64,000 bases of DNA. It comes from CALVLD01 sp964467585 (GTDB lineage Bacteria > Bacillota > Clostridia > Christensenellales > CAG-138). The position numbers and the translations under genes are program-made. This document shows, piece by piece, positions 53,375 through 62,576 of the stretch (within the stretch, counting starts at the first letter, position 1; each line of letters begins with the position of its first letter). The notes below the pieces were generated by a model that had not been told where the DNA came from, ran no database searches, and saw only the letters and a program-made list of their open reading frames with translations. The stretch covers positions 1 to 64,000 of the forward strand of contig CAYXRF010000011.1 of NCBI GenBank assembly GCA_964467585.1, written 5' to 3'.

Positions 53375-55594
53375 CTATTTAAGCTTGATTATTTTGAGCC
53401 TCAATGCGTTTGAAAGCACCGTGACGGAGCTTAAACTCATCGCAGCGGCAGCAAGCATGGGACTAAGCAGCGGTCCACCGAATATGTGCAGCAAACCGGC
53501 AGCAACAGGTATTCCCAAGCAGTTATACGCAAAAGCCCAAAACAGGTTTTGCTTGATAACGCGCAAGGTGGCGCGTGAAAGCCGTATTGCATCGGTTATT
53601 CCGGAGAGCCTTTCGCCGGTCAGAACAATTCCCGCACCGGAAATGGCGGCGTCAGCTCCGCTTCCGATAGCAATGCCGATATCGGCTGCGGCAAGTGCGG
53701 CGGCGTCGTTTACACCGTCGCCAACCATTGCAACCTTCTCGTTATCGGCTTGCAGCTTGGCAATATAATTCAGCTTATCCTCAGGCATGGCGCGGCTTAC
53801 AACGCGTGTAATGCCCGCTTCATCAGCAATCTTGTTTGCGGCATACTCGTTATCTCCCGTAACAAGGGAGACTTTGACGTCCATATCGTTAAGCAGCTTG
53901 ACAGTTTGTGCTGCGTCCTCCTTTATTGGGTCGGCAATGCCGACAGAACCCATGTGTTTGCCGTTACAGGACAGCATAATTGCAGTAAATCCGCTATTTG
54001 TCATGCTTTCATATTGCGATGTATCATAATCAATGCCCGCATCGTTGAATATGCGTGAATCGCCGGCAAGAAGCTGCATACCCTGATATTCTGCAGAGAC
54101 GCCGCGGCCGATGCTTGCCGTAAACAAATCCGGACGTTCAATTTTTATGCAGTTCTCCGTGCAATAGTTAATGATTGCCATTGCCAAAGGATGCTCGGAA
54201 TTTGCCTCACATATGGCAAACAGACGCAAAAGCTCATTTTCAGAAACGCCTGTGGCGGCTTTGACGCTTTGAACAACAGGACGACCTACGGTCAGGGTTC
54301 CTGTTTTGTCAAGAACTATCTCACTGATTCCACATGCCTGCTGAAGCGCTTCGCCGCTTTTAATAAACACGCCCATCGAGGCGCCGCGTCCCATACCGAC
54401 AATAAGTGCCGTTGGAGTCGCAAGCCCCAACGCACACGGACAGGCGACAACAAGCACCGAAACACCAATCTTTACAGCAACTCCAACGCTTTCACCGGCA
54501 ATAAGCCACGCCGCAAAGGCGAGGACGGCAATCGCCGCAACAGTCGGCACGAATATTGCGCTTATTCTGTCTGCAAGGTTTGCAATGGGAGCCTTGCTGC
54601 CCTGCGCTTCTTCAACCATGCGTATCATGCCCGCAAGCGCTGTATCATCGCCCGTGCGGACGGCTTTTATTAGTATGCCGCCATTGATGTTCAGGCTTCC
54701 GCCGGTTACGGAGTCCCCGATGCTTTTCTCCACAGGGATGCTCTCACCAGTAAGCATGGATTCGTCAACAGACGTCTCACCCTCGGTAATTATGCCGTCA
54801 ACAGGAAAAGACTCACCCGGACGAATTCGAATAATGTCGCCGACAACAAGCTCATCAACATTGCATTGCCGCTCCCCGTTTGGCGTAACAATCGTTGCAG
54901 TATCAGGGGTAAGCTTCATAAGCGCGGCAACGGCCTCTCCCGTGCGTCTCTTTGCGCGTCCCTCAAGGTACTTGCCAAGCATAACAAGAGCGATTATTAC
55001 ACCGGCGGATTCATAATAAAGCTCATGCGCAGAAACGGATGCGCCAAACGCCAAGCGGAATGTTACATACAGCGAATATCCGATTGAAGCAAGCGTACCG
55101 AGAGCAATAAGCGAATCCATGTTAGGATGCAGTCTCACGGCTGCGGAAATGCCGCGATTGTAAAAACCAAAGCCAACGACAACAATCGGTATCAATAACA
55201 GTGTTTGAACAAGCGCAAATAAAAGAGGGTTGTTATCGGGTGAGACGGGACAGGGCAGACCGATCATGTGCGACATTGATACATACATCAGCAACGCTGC
55301 AAATACAACCGCTATAATCAGATTGCGTTTGTCGGCGGCTGCCTTGCGCCGCCTGCGTTCATCATCCAGCTTCATTTGCAGACGAGGGCTTTCAACAACA
55401 GAGGCGCCGAATCCAACGCGTACGATCGCAGAGATAACAGCGGCAGATACATCGCTTTCGCTTCGCACAAAGCATCTTTCAGCAGCAAGATTCACCGAAC
55501 AAGCTTCAACACCTTCAAGCTTACGAACAGCACGCTCAACCGAAGCGGAGCAAGCAGCGCAGCTCATACCGGTAACAGAAAACTCCTTTAACAT
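53375..55594 (-). CDS. copA: Copper-exporting P-type ATPase
   Basis: A P1B-type ATPase that pumps Cu+ out of the cell. 739 residues: one N-terminal heavy-metal domain with GMSCAACSASVE, about eight membrane helices, the CPC motif in VACPCALGLATPTALIVG, the phosphorylation site DKTGTLTVGRPV, ATP-domain HP in SEHPLAMA, GDGVNDAAALAAADIGIAIG, and the MSLSSVTVLSNALRLK end that is typical of CopA. The start has TAGGAG upstream. No copper repressor or chaperone gene is beside it. Confidence 0.95.
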   Translation of the reverse strand: MLKEFSVTGMSCAACSASVERAVRKLEGVEACSVNLAAERCFVRSESDVSAAVISAIVRVGFGASVVESPRLQMKLDDERRRRKAAADKRNLIIAVVFAALLMYVSMSHMIGLPCPVSPDNNPLLFALVQTLLLIPIVVVGFGFYNRGISAAVRLHPNMDSLIALGTLASIGYSLYVTFRLAFGASVSAHELYYESAGVIIALVMLGKYLEGRAKRRTGEAVAALMKLTPDTATIVTPNGERQCNVDELVVGDIIRIRPGESFPVDGIITEGETSVDESMLTGESIPVEKSIGDSVTGGSLNINGGILIKAVRTGDDTALAGMIRMVEEAQGSKAPIANLADRISAIFVPTVAAIAVLAFAAWLIAGESVGVAVKIGVSVLVVACPCALGLATPTALIVGMGRGASMGVFIKSGEALQQACGISEIVLDKTGTLTVGRPVVQSVKAATGVSENELLRLFAICEANSEHPLAMAIINYCTENCIKIERPDLFTASIGRGVSAEYQGMQLLAGDSRIFNDAGIDYDTSQYESMTNSGFTAIMLSCNGKHMGSVGIADPIKEDAAQTVKLLNDMDVKVSLVTGDNEYAANKIADEAGITRVVSRAMPEDKLNYIAKLQADNEKVAMVGDGVNDAAALAAADIGIAIGSGADAAISGAGIVLTGERLSGITDAIRLSRATLRVIKQNLFWAFAYNCLGIPVAAGLLHIFGGPLLSPMLAAAAMSLSSVTVLSNALRLKIIKLK

Positions 55595-55685
55595 CGCACG
55601 CTCCTAAACACAATAGCTATCGCATAGTATTATTCTGAATTGTACAGCATTTTATTTTTGTTGGCAAGGCTGAAGGGGGATGGCA

Positions 55686-55979
55686 GTGGTGAAAAGGAGA
55701 AAAATTAATTCAAAAGCTCATGAAAGGACAGCGGAGGTACTCCGCTCATTCGGGCTGCCCGCAGACGCCGCAGGTTCGCTGCCATATATGACGCTTACAG
55801 GAAATCATTATTTTGAGGCGGAGGATCACTGCGGTGTATTGCAAATGGACGAAAACTGCATAAGGATACTATCTGCAGGCGGTGTGATTCGACTAAACGG
55901 CAAACGAATGAGAGCAATATGTATGGATAATGAACGAATATCCGTTGACGGGCTTATCAATTCAATTACTTTTGAATAA
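55686..55979 (+). CDS. yqfC: Sporulation protein YqfC (YabP/YqfC family)
   Basis: A small sporulation protein of about 97 residues. The core YMTLTGNHYFEAEDHCGVLQMDENCIRI and the later VDGLINSITF fit the YabP/YqfC family. It is expressed in the mother cell in Bacillus and is needed for proper engulfment or coat steps with YqfD. An ATG at 55680 abuts GAAGGGGG directly, so a GTG at 55686 or 55689 is the more likely start. yqfD follows after 29 bases. Confidence 0.85.
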   Translation: MVKRRKINSKAHERTAEVLRSFGLPADAAGSLPYMTLTGNHYFEAEDHCGVLQMDENCIRILSAGGVIRLNGKRMRAICMDNERISVDGLINSITFE

Positions 55980-56008
55980 AAATCAATGCGAGACGAGGGC
56001 AAAGTTCA

Positions 56009-57157
56009 ATGAATGTATGGAAATTCATATCCGGATATGTTAATATAGAGGTGAGCGGCAAAAATCTTGAGCGTGTTGTAAATCGGGCAACCTCAGAGGG
56101 CATACCGCTTACCAACGCTTACCGCGTTTCCGGAAGGGCGATAATTGCGGACGTCGCCATGAAGGATTTGAAAAGGCTGCGGATTGCAGTTCGCGGCTGC
56201 GGATGTCGGATACGCATAAAAAGTAAGCATGGACTGCCTAAAATGGGCTTTGCCGCACGCAGAAATGCCTTGATTTGCGTATGCGCGGCACTTGCGCTGC
56301 TTGTATTGGCGGCAGCATCCACCAGAGTATGGAGGATTGACGTCAGCGGAATAGGCGCAGACGACGTTTCGGTGCTGCGGGTACTCGAATCATCCGGTAT
56401 AACGATTGGTTCCGCAAAAAACGATATACATCCGGCGGACGTCAGCAAGCTTATCATTGACGGCGATCCTTCGGTCGCGCATGCTAACGTTACGCTAAGC
56501 GGAGTGGTTCTGAGCGTTGAAGTTACACTGTCAAAGGGCGTTGACGTTGAGGCGGAGGATACTCGTCCCGCAAGCATTTATGCAGACAGGGATTGCGTGA
56601 TAACCTCTGTATCCGTAATCCGTGGGGTTGCAATGGTGCGGGTAGGCGACGCCGTAAGAAAGGGACAGCTGCTGATTTCGGGTGATCTTTCACAGATTAA
56701 GGAGGGTTACGTCGTTCACGCCGAGGGTGAGATCACTGGCGTTGCACTCTACCGAGTGACGGGCGACGCGAACATGGTTACACAGTCATGTTTGCGCAGC
56801 GGCAGAAAAACCACAATGACGGCGATAAGCGTTTTTGGCAGGGATATTATCCCGGGCTCTCCGTATCCGCAATATGAGTTGGAATATCAATCTGCGGGCA
56901 TGATAGATGCATCCGCCATTCCGATTCATGTTTACACCGTGGTCTTTTATGAGCTTACGGAACAGCAATACTTGGATACGGCAGAGGGTGCGGAGGAGCG
57001 CGCAATGCTTAATGCACAGGAAAGCTTGTCGCAGACAATCCCGCAGTCGGCGCGGATACTTACCGTATCGCACAGATTCGTGTGGGATTGCATGAACGTT
57101 TCCGCGTTCATCACGGTCGAAACGCTTGAAACAATAGGCGTTATTATGTATCTATGA
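56009..57157 (+). CDS. yqfD: Sporulation protein YqfD
   Basis: 382 residues: a basic N-terminal domain (VNIEVSGKNLERVVNRA), one membrane helix (about 85-108), and a large extracytoplasmic part with VSVIRGVAMVRVGDAVRKGQLLISG and a final SARILTVSHRFVWD region, as in YqfD. It is the usual partner of YqfC, and the pair stands just upstream of phoH as in other Firmicutes. Confidence 0.9.
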   Translation: MNVWKFISGYVNIEVSGKNLERVVNRATSEGIPLTNAYRVSGRAIIADVAMKDLKRLRIAVRGCGCRIRIKSKHGLPKMGFAARRNALICVCAALALLVLAAASTRVWRIDVSGIGADDVSVLRVLESSGITIGSAKNDIHPADVSKLIIDGDPSVAHANVTLSGVVLSVEVTLSKGVDVEAEDTRPASIYADRDCVITSVSVIRGVAMVRVGDAVRKGQLLISGDLSQIKEGYVVHAEGEITGVALYRVTGDANMVTQSCLRSGRKTTMTAISVFGRDIIPGSPYPQYELEYQSAGMIDASAIPIHVYTVVFYELTEQQYLDTAEGAEERAMLNAQESLSQTIPQSARILTVSHRFVWDCMNVSAFITVETLETIGVIMYL

Positions 57158-57210
57158 GATTATCGGCGATTACAATCTTCGAATAAGCTCAAAACAACAG
57201 GGGTATTGAA

Positions 57211-58212
57211 ATGGAAGAAAATACGTTTGAAGCAACGATTTCAATTGAGTACATGGACGAGCTGATCAGGCTGTTCGGTGTGTTTGATGAAAATCTCAAA
57301 ATAATTGAATCAGAGACCGAGGCGCATATTACCGCGTCCGGCGACAGCATACAGATTTCCGGAGCGCAAAGCGCTGTTGCTGTGGCGGAGGCTGTTATCG
57401 ACAAATTGCTTATGCTGATACGTCGTGGTGAGACTATCGACAGAGGACGCATACGCTACGCGATAGACCTTGCAAGAGAGGGCAACGCAGATCTTATACT
57501 TGAGCTTGCGGATGATGTCGTGGCGTTTACAAACAAGGGAAAACAGATAAAGTGCAAAACGCTTGGGCAAAAAAAATATGTTCAGGCGTTGAAAAAGCAT
57601 ACGGTTGTATTTGGCGTTGGGCCGGCAGGCACGGGCAAAACATATCTCGCGGTTGCGATGGCTGTTCTTGCCTATAAAAACAAAGAGGTCAGCAGGATAA
57701 TACTTACGCGTCCTGCGGTTGAGGCGGGGGAAAAGCTCGGCTTTCTTCCCGGGGATCTTCAAAACAAGGTTGACCCTTATCTGCGTCCGCTGTACGATGC
57801 CCTTTATGACTTCTTGGGCGCCGAAAACTTCAAGATTCTGTCCGAACGTGGTGTGATAGAGGTCGCGCCGTTGGCATATATGCGCGGCAGGACGCTTAAC
57901 GATGCATACATAATACTTGATGAAGCACAGAATTGTACTGTTGAACAAATGAAAATGTTCCTTACACGCTTTGGCGAGGGTTCGCGTGTGGTTGTGACAG
58001 GTGACATAACCCAGATAGATTTGCCGATAGACAGGCGAAGCGGGCTTGTACACGCTCTGCGCGTGCTGAATGATGTTGAAGGCATAGCAATGGTGTATCT
58101 GACCGCAAGGGATGTTGTGCGACATGAGATGGTTCAGCGTATTGTACGCGCATACGAAAGAGCTTCCGAGAGGGCTTCCGACGGCAGGGCGCCCGAAAGA
58201 CGAGGCAACTGA
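57211..58212 (+). CDS. phoH: PhoH-like ATPase
   Basis: A 333-residue P-loop protein, usually a stress-related RNA helicase-like ATPase. After an N-terminal KH-like part comes GVGPAGTGKTYLAVAMAV (Walker A), ILTRPAVEAGEKLGFLPGDL, IILDEAQNCTVEQMKMFLTR (Walker B) and VVTGDITQIDLP, then a Arg/Glu-rich tail. The start ATG is 54 bases after yqfD. Its position before the pgpH-ybeY genes is the conserved order. Confidence 0.94.
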   Translation: MEENTFEATISIEYMDELIRLFGVFDENLKIIESETEAHITASGDSIQISGAQSAVAVAEAVIDKLLMLIRRGETIDRGRIRYAIDLAREGNADLILELADDVVAFTNKGKQIKCKTLGQKKYVQALKKHTVVFGVGPAGTGKTYLAVAMAVLAYKNKEVSRIILTRPAVEAGEKLGFLPGDLQNKVDPYLRPLYDALYDFLGAENFKILSERGVIEVAPLAYMRGRTLNDAYIILDEAQNCTVEQMKMFLTRFGEGSRVVVTGDITQIDLPIDRRSGLVHALRVLNDVEGIAMVYLTARDVVRHEMVQRIVRAYERASERASDGRAPERRGN

Positions 58213-58229
58213 GAAGGAGGACAAAGGCA

Positions 58230-59669
58230 GTGGCGAAAAACTCCGCAAAGATGAGAGCATCACGAAAGCTCAAGCCACCGATTGCAATCGCAATGCTTGC
58301 GGTGGTTCCGATTGCGGTAATTGTGATAATTGCGATATCAATAAACAATTCCGAAGGAGTAACACTTGCGATACTTGGCGCGGCGCTTGCGTTCACAGCC
58401 GCGTTTGCTGTGTTTGCTGCGCATCTGCTGTTTTCCGCATCAGAAATAGTGCGTGACGCCAAACGTATGACTATGATATGCATAAGCCTGCTGATGGTTG
58501 AGATGCTTTCAATGCTGATGCTGAGAGTAGACGCAGGCTTTTCACCCATGCTGATAGCCACAATGATACTTGCGCTTATGGTGGACGAGCGTACATCTCT
58601 TATGAGCGTGCTTGTGACTTCAATATCAAGCGGGCTGATAGTTTTGTCGTTTTCCCCACAATATGCCTGCACAGCAATTGCCTCCGTCTGCGCCGCGGCA
58701 ACAGGCGGGGTCGCGTGCGTTTACGCCCTCAGAATGAGACACACGAGAAGCGCAACGATAATAGCTTCTGCAATAGCGGGCGGGGTATCACTGATTGCAT
58801 ATATCGGGGTTATGCTGATGGCAGGAGCCGCATTCAAAGACTATTGGCATTCTCTCCTGTGGACTATCGGCAGCGCGGTGCTGTGCGGCATTGTTACCGT
58901 CGGGATAATGCCCCTGTTCGAGATCCTGTTTGACGTCGCCACAGACGCCAGACTCAACGAGCTGCTCAACAACAACAATCCACTGATCAAGCGACTGATG
59001 ATGGATGCTCCCGGCACTTATCATCATTCTGTTTTGGTGGCGACACTTGCGGAATCAGCGGCAGAGTTGGTTGGCGCAAATGCGCTTTTATGCAAGGTCG
59101 GCGCGTATTATCATGACGTAGGCAAGCTAAGAAGTCCTATGTACTTCAGAGAAAATCAAAAGCCCGATTACAATATTCACGATGAGCTTGACCCATTTGA
59201 AAGCGCACAGAGGATAATCGCCCATCAAAGAGACGGCGTAACCTTGCTTACAAAATACAAGCTTCCGGGGGAGGTTATACGAATTGTCGCCGAGCATCAC
59301 GGCGATTCTGTTATGGTCTATTTTTATGACAAAGCAAAACGGCTTGCTCCGCCGGGAGTTCAGATTGACGAAAAGCAATTTCGATATCCTTCAAAAAAAC
59401 CTACAACCAAGGAAGGGGCAATAGTAATGCTTGCGGATTGCTGTGAGGCGGCTGTGCGTTCGATGCCGAACCCAACAATGACTGAGATTGAGGCGAAGGT
59501 GCGTGAGGTTATCGCTCACAAATGGAATAAGAGGGACGCTATGCTTTGGTCGTCCCCGCTTACATTCGCGGAGATTAGCACAATCGAAAGCAGCTTTATA
59601 CGCACATTTGCTGCGCTTCATCACGAAAGGGTGGAGTATCCGGATCTGGAGGATATTGACGTAAGATGA
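58230..59669 (+). CDS. pgpH: PgpH-type HD phosphodiesterase lacking the large extracellular domain
   Basis: A membrane HD-domain enzyme that degrades c-di-AMP in Firmicutes. 479 residues, against about 700 for full-length PgpH. A basic start and a membrane helix (about 16-36) are followed at once by a multi-helix membrane part (50-240) and the HD domain with TYHHSVLVATLAE, KVGAYYHDVGKLRSP, IIAHQRDG, AEHHGDS and LADCCEAA. The 7TMR-HDED extracellular domain usually found between the first and second helices is absent. GTG 58230 has GGAGG and AAAGG upstream. It overlaps ybeY by four bases. Confidence 0.87.
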   Translation: MAKNSAKMRASRKLKPPIAIAMLAVVPIAVIVIIAISINNSEGVTLAILGAALAFTAAFAVFAAHLLFSASEIVRDAKRMTMICISLLMVEMLSMLMLRVDAGFSPMLIATMILALMVDERTSLMSVLVTSISSGLIVLSFSPQYACTAIASVCAAATGGVACVYALRMRHTRSATIIASAIAGGVSLIAYIGVMLMAGAAFKDYWHSLLWTIGSAVLCGIVTVGIMPLFEILFDVATDARLNELLNNNNPLIKRLMMDAPGTYHHSVLVATLAESAAELVGANALLCKVGAYYHDVGKLRSPMYFRENQKPDYNIHDELDPFESAQRIIAHQRDGVTLLTKYKLPGEVIRIVAEHHGDSVMVYFYDKAKRLAPPGVQIDEKQFRYPSKKPTTKEGAIVMLADCCEAAVRSMPNPTMTEIEAKVREVIAHKWNKRDAMLWSSPLTFAEISTIESSFIRTFAALHHERVEYPDLEDIDVR

Positions 59670-60109
59670 AAGAAAACCCAATAGAAATCATTATAAATGA
59701 CATTGAGGTTGAGCAGGCGGTTGTTGACGCCGCACGGCTTGGCGTATTGAGTACGCTCTCACATGAAAACGTCTTGGGAGAAATCAGCGTGGAGCTTACA
59801 AATGACTCGGTTATTCACGAATACAATCGCCATTATCGAGGAGTCGATCGCCCGACGGATGTTTTAAGCTTTCCAACCTCAGAGGGAGATACGCTTATAT
59901 GCCCTCCGGACGAGCATCTGGGAGACATAATGATATCGGTTGAAACCGCAAAAAGGCAGGGTGAGGAGTATGGGCACAGCACCGAGCGGGAGGTGCTGTT
60001 TCTTGCCGTGCATGGAGCGCTTCACATATTGGGGTATGACCACACACGCCCCGAGGATGAGGTTATAATGCTTGCAAAGCAACGAGAAATCATACAACGG
60101 AGGGATTGA
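59666..60109 (+). CDS. ybeY: Endoribonuclease YbeY
   Basis: A single-strand RNase that matures the 3' end of 16S rRNA. 147 residues with the hallmark zinc motif HGALHILGYDH near residue 110 and RPTDVLSFP. It overlaps pgpH by four bases. In many Firmicutes a diacylglycerol kinase gene (dgkA) lies between ybeY and cdd; it is absent here. Confidence 0.95.
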   Translation: MKENPIEIIINDIEVEQAVVDAARLGVLSTLSHENVLGEISVELTNDSVIHEYNRHYRGVDRPTDVLSFPTSEGDTLICPPDEHLGDIMISVETAKRQGEEYGHSTEREVLFLAVHGALHILGYDHTRPEDEVIMLAKQREIIQRRD

Positions 60110-60114
60110 CGCTT

Positions 60115-60534
60115 ATGAAACAGATACATGAATTTGAGGTTAAGAATATGCTTAGGCTTGCCGCCGAGGCACGCGAAAGGGCATATACGCCGTATTCAAA
60201 CTTTCGCGTTGGCGCTTGTGTTAAAACAGGCTCAGGCGCATATTATCTCGGCTGCAACATAGAAAATGCAGCATACACGCCAACCAACTGCGCCGAACGC
60301 ACTGCAATGTTCAAAGCGGTATACGAGGGAGAACGTGAATTCGAAGCGATTGCTATTATTTCCGACAGTCTGAATTACACTTCCCCGTGCGGTGTTTGCC
60401 GTCAAGTGCTTGCGGAGTTTTGCGACCCCGATATGCCTGTAATATGCGCTGATAAGGACGGCAACTATAAAATAATGGAGCTTTCGGAGCTGATCCCGAT
60501 GGCATTTACAAAGTCAGATATGGAGAACAAATGA
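60115..60534 (+). CDS. cdd: Cytidine deaminase
   Basis: Deaminates cytidine and deoxycytidine to the uridines in pyrimidine salvage. 139 residues, the tetrameric single-domain type. Zinc and catalytic residues are in NCAERTAMFKAV (Cys and Glu) and SPCGVCRQVL (two Cys); FRVGACVKTGSG and GCNIENAAY bind the substrate. The start is ATG 60115 with CGGAGGG ten bases upstream; a TTG at 60106 is too near. It overlaps era by four bases. Confidence 0.95.
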   Translation: MKQIHEFEVKNMLRLAAEARERAYTPYSNFRVGACVKTGSGAYYLGCNIENAAYTPTNCAERTAMFKAVYEGEREFEAIAIISDSLNYTSPCGVCRQVLAEFCDPDMPVICADKDGNYKIMELSELIPMAFTKSDMENK

Positions 60535-61433
60535 GTAAAAGCTATCTTTCAGGTTTTGTGGCGATTATCGGTTCGCCAAACGTTGGTAAGTCAACGCTTA
60601 TGAACATCATGGTCGGTCAGAAGGTAAGCATTGTATCCGAGCGCGCACAAACCACACGCAACCGTATAGCGGGCGTTGTTTCACGCAAGGGATATCAAAT
60701 TGTGTTTCTTGACACACCGGGTGTTATTGGGGCAAAAAACAGGCTGGGAGAATACATGCTGAAGACGGCTTATGATTCCATAAATGACGTTGAGGCAATT
60801 TTACTCATGCTTGACGCTTCAAAGGGTGTGCGGGATATGGACGAAGCTCTGCTTCAGAATCTTTCCGAAAAGGCAGGGAATACTCCTGTTGTTGCAGCAA
60901 TCAACAAAACGGATGTAGTAAGCCTTGGCGATATTGAAGAAATTCGTGAGCGTCTTGAAAAAGAGCCGTGGATAAAGCAGGTTGTTGCAATCTCCGCAGC
61001 CACGGGCAGAAACGTTGATAAGCTTGAAAATATTTTAATGGAGTATCTTGTAGAAGGACCGCAGTATTACCCGGACGACATGGTTACCGATCGCCCCATG
61101 CGCACCATATGCGCGGAGATAATACGCGAAAAGACGCTGAAGCTTCTGCGTGAGGAAATACCGCATGGTATTGGCGTGGATATTGAAAAGATATTTCTTC
61201 GTGACGATGGCATTAACGATATCATGGCAACAATCTATTGTGAGAAGGAGTCCCACAAGGGTATGATAATCGGACATGGCGGCGTTATGCTGAAAAAAAT
61301 CGGAACTGCTGCAAGACCCGAGATTGAAACTCTGTTCGGAACGCACGTTAACCTTCAGCTATGGGTCAAAGTGCGTCCCGATTGGCGAAACAGCGCGAAT
61401 GCGCTTAGGGAGCTTGGTTACACATCGGATTGA
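60531..61433 (+). CDS. era: GTPase Era
   Basis: A ribosome assembly GTPase that binds the 16S rRNA 3' end. 300 residues: G1 GSPNVGKST, G2 AQTTRNRIAGV, G3 DTPGV, G4 NKTD, G5 SAATG, then a C-terminal KH domain with GHGGVMLKKIGTAARPEIE and LQLWVKVRPDWR. It overlaps cdd by four bases. The last 16 bases overlap the antisense yqzL-like gene. Confidence 0.96.
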   Translation: MSKSYLSGFVAIIGSPNVGKSTLMNIMVGQKVSIVSERAQTTRNRIAGVVSRKGYQIVFLDTPGVIGAKNRLGEYMLKTAYDSINDVEAILLMLDASKGVRDMDEALLQNLSEKAGNTPVVAAINKTDVVSLGDIEEIRERLEKEPWIKQVVAISAATGRNVDKLENILMEYLVEGPQYYPDDMVTDRPMRTICAEIIREKTLKLLREEIPHGIGVDIEKIFLRDDGINDIMATIYCEKESHKGMIIGHGGVMLKKIGTAARPEIETLFGTHVNLQLWVKVRPDWRNSANALRELGYTSD

Positions 61434-61549
61434 TGAGGCGTGTTGTCCTCGTCTCCGTGTTTGTCGGTCGCGGCAGTACGATACGCAAGGTAGTCCGCAA
61501 TACTGCCGCTTCGTTCAAACCTGCTCCACAGTTCAATGCGTTTGCTCAT
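61418..61549 (-). CDS. yqzL: YqzL-like small protein, inverted between era and recO
   Basis: 43 residues from ATG 61549, with a strong GGAGGG site eight bases upstream. The part LWSRFERSGSIADYLAYR matches the YqzL pattern (W..F..SG.I..YL.Y). In other Firmicutes yqzL lies between era and recO on the same strand; here it is on the opposite strand, in that exact slot, and its 3' end overlaps era by 16 bases. Function is unknown. The good ribosome site and family match make this a real gene rather than an antisense shadow. Confidence 0.8.
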   Translation of the reverse strand: MSKRIELWSRFERSGSIADYLAYRTAATDKHGDEDNTPHQSDV

Positions 61550-61611
61550 GACCCAAACCCTCCATATAATATTATTATCCCGCCTGTTCGCGGGGGGAAA
61601 CGCTGAAATAT

Positions 61612-62325
61612 ATGCCAAACGAAACCATGAACGGAATAGTTCTCAGATCAACCGATTACCGTGACAGCGACAGAATACTGTCCGTCCTTACGCGTGAGAG
61701 AGGCTTAGTCACAGTTTCTGCGCGAGGCTGCAGAAAGCCAAACAGCAAGCTTGCTCCTTTTTCATCACAGTTTTGTTATGGCGAGATGGAAGTCTATGAG
61801 CGCGATGGTAAGCTTATGTTGTCTGCAGCCGCCATTCTTGAAAGCTTCTATTCCATAAGAGAGAGCTATGAGCAGCTTGTATCCGCCACGCGTATGACTA
61901 TGCTTGCCGAGCGCATCGCCGTGCGAGACATTGCAAATGACGAGCTTTTTTTGCTGCTTTATCACGCTCTCGGATTTATCTCATACGGCAAAAACGACCC
62001 AAAGGATATCGAACTGTGCTGCCTGGCAAAAATGCTGCGGCTTGCAGGCTACGCTCCGTCTTTGACGTCATGCGTCATGTGCGGCAAAAACCTTCGAAAC
62101 CATAAACTGGTACGTTTTTCCGACAGACAAGGCGGCGCGCTGTGCCAAAACTGCGTGGGCGCGTCGCGCGCCGTGTCCGCACTTTCTTTGGAGGCGTTTC
62201 GCAGGATGATGCTGATTGAAAGCAAGGACATGGGCAAGGTAAACCTGCCCCAATCCGTTCGCGCCGAGCTTGACTCCCTGCTATATGAATATGCGGAATA
62301 TGTGTTTGAGTACCCACTTCGATGA
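61612..62325 (+). CDS. recO: DNA repair protein RecO
   Basis: Recombination mediator that helps load RecA and anneal single strands. 237 residues: an OB fold at the start (GIVLRSTDYRDSDRILSVLTRERGLV), a helical part, and a C-terminal zinc finger (CVMCGKNL then CQNCVG). Length is normal. It starts 62 bases from the yqzL start, so the two share a divergent region. Confidence 0.94.
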   Translation: MPNETMNGIVLRSTDYRDSDRILSVLTRERGLVTVSARGCRKPNSKLAPFSSQFCYGEMEVYERDGKLMLSAAAILESFYSIRESYEQLVSATRMTMLAERIAVRDIANDELFLLLYHALGFISYGKNDPKDIELCCLAKMLRLAGYAPSLTSCVMCGKNLRNHKLVRFSDRQGGALCQNCVGASRAVSALSLEAFRRMMLIESKDMGKVNLPQSVRAELDSLLYEYAEYVFEYPLR

Positions 62326-62506
62326 AAAAAAGCAAGTCTATTTTATGCGTAATTTAACGGGTATTCTAAATGCAGATATGACAGGCCGCCATTACAAATC
62401 AATGCTTTTCTTAAAGATCACACATTAATTAAGCCCGTTTCAGCCAAATATATTGTAGAATCGCATAAACAGCACACAAAGGAATGCAAAAAATACGTGT
62501 TTTTTG

Positions 62507-62534
62507 TTGAAAAAACCGTTTAGTGTGATATAAT
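62507..62534 (+). promoter_or_regulatory. Promoter of the DUF1508 gene
   Basis: TTGAAA (62507-62512) and a perfect TATAAT (62529-62534) with a 16-base spacer, 42 bases before the start. The 180 bases back to recO hold no other feature I can support. Confidence 0.65.
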
Positions 62535-62576
62535 ATACCTATTGAACGCTATGCGTTATATTAGGAGGTGTCATGT

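Noticed and set aside
57310..58263. A 317-residue open frame antisense to phoH
   Set aside because: It mirrors the phoH frame and has composition unlike a real protein (rich in Ser, Cys and His). No start site.
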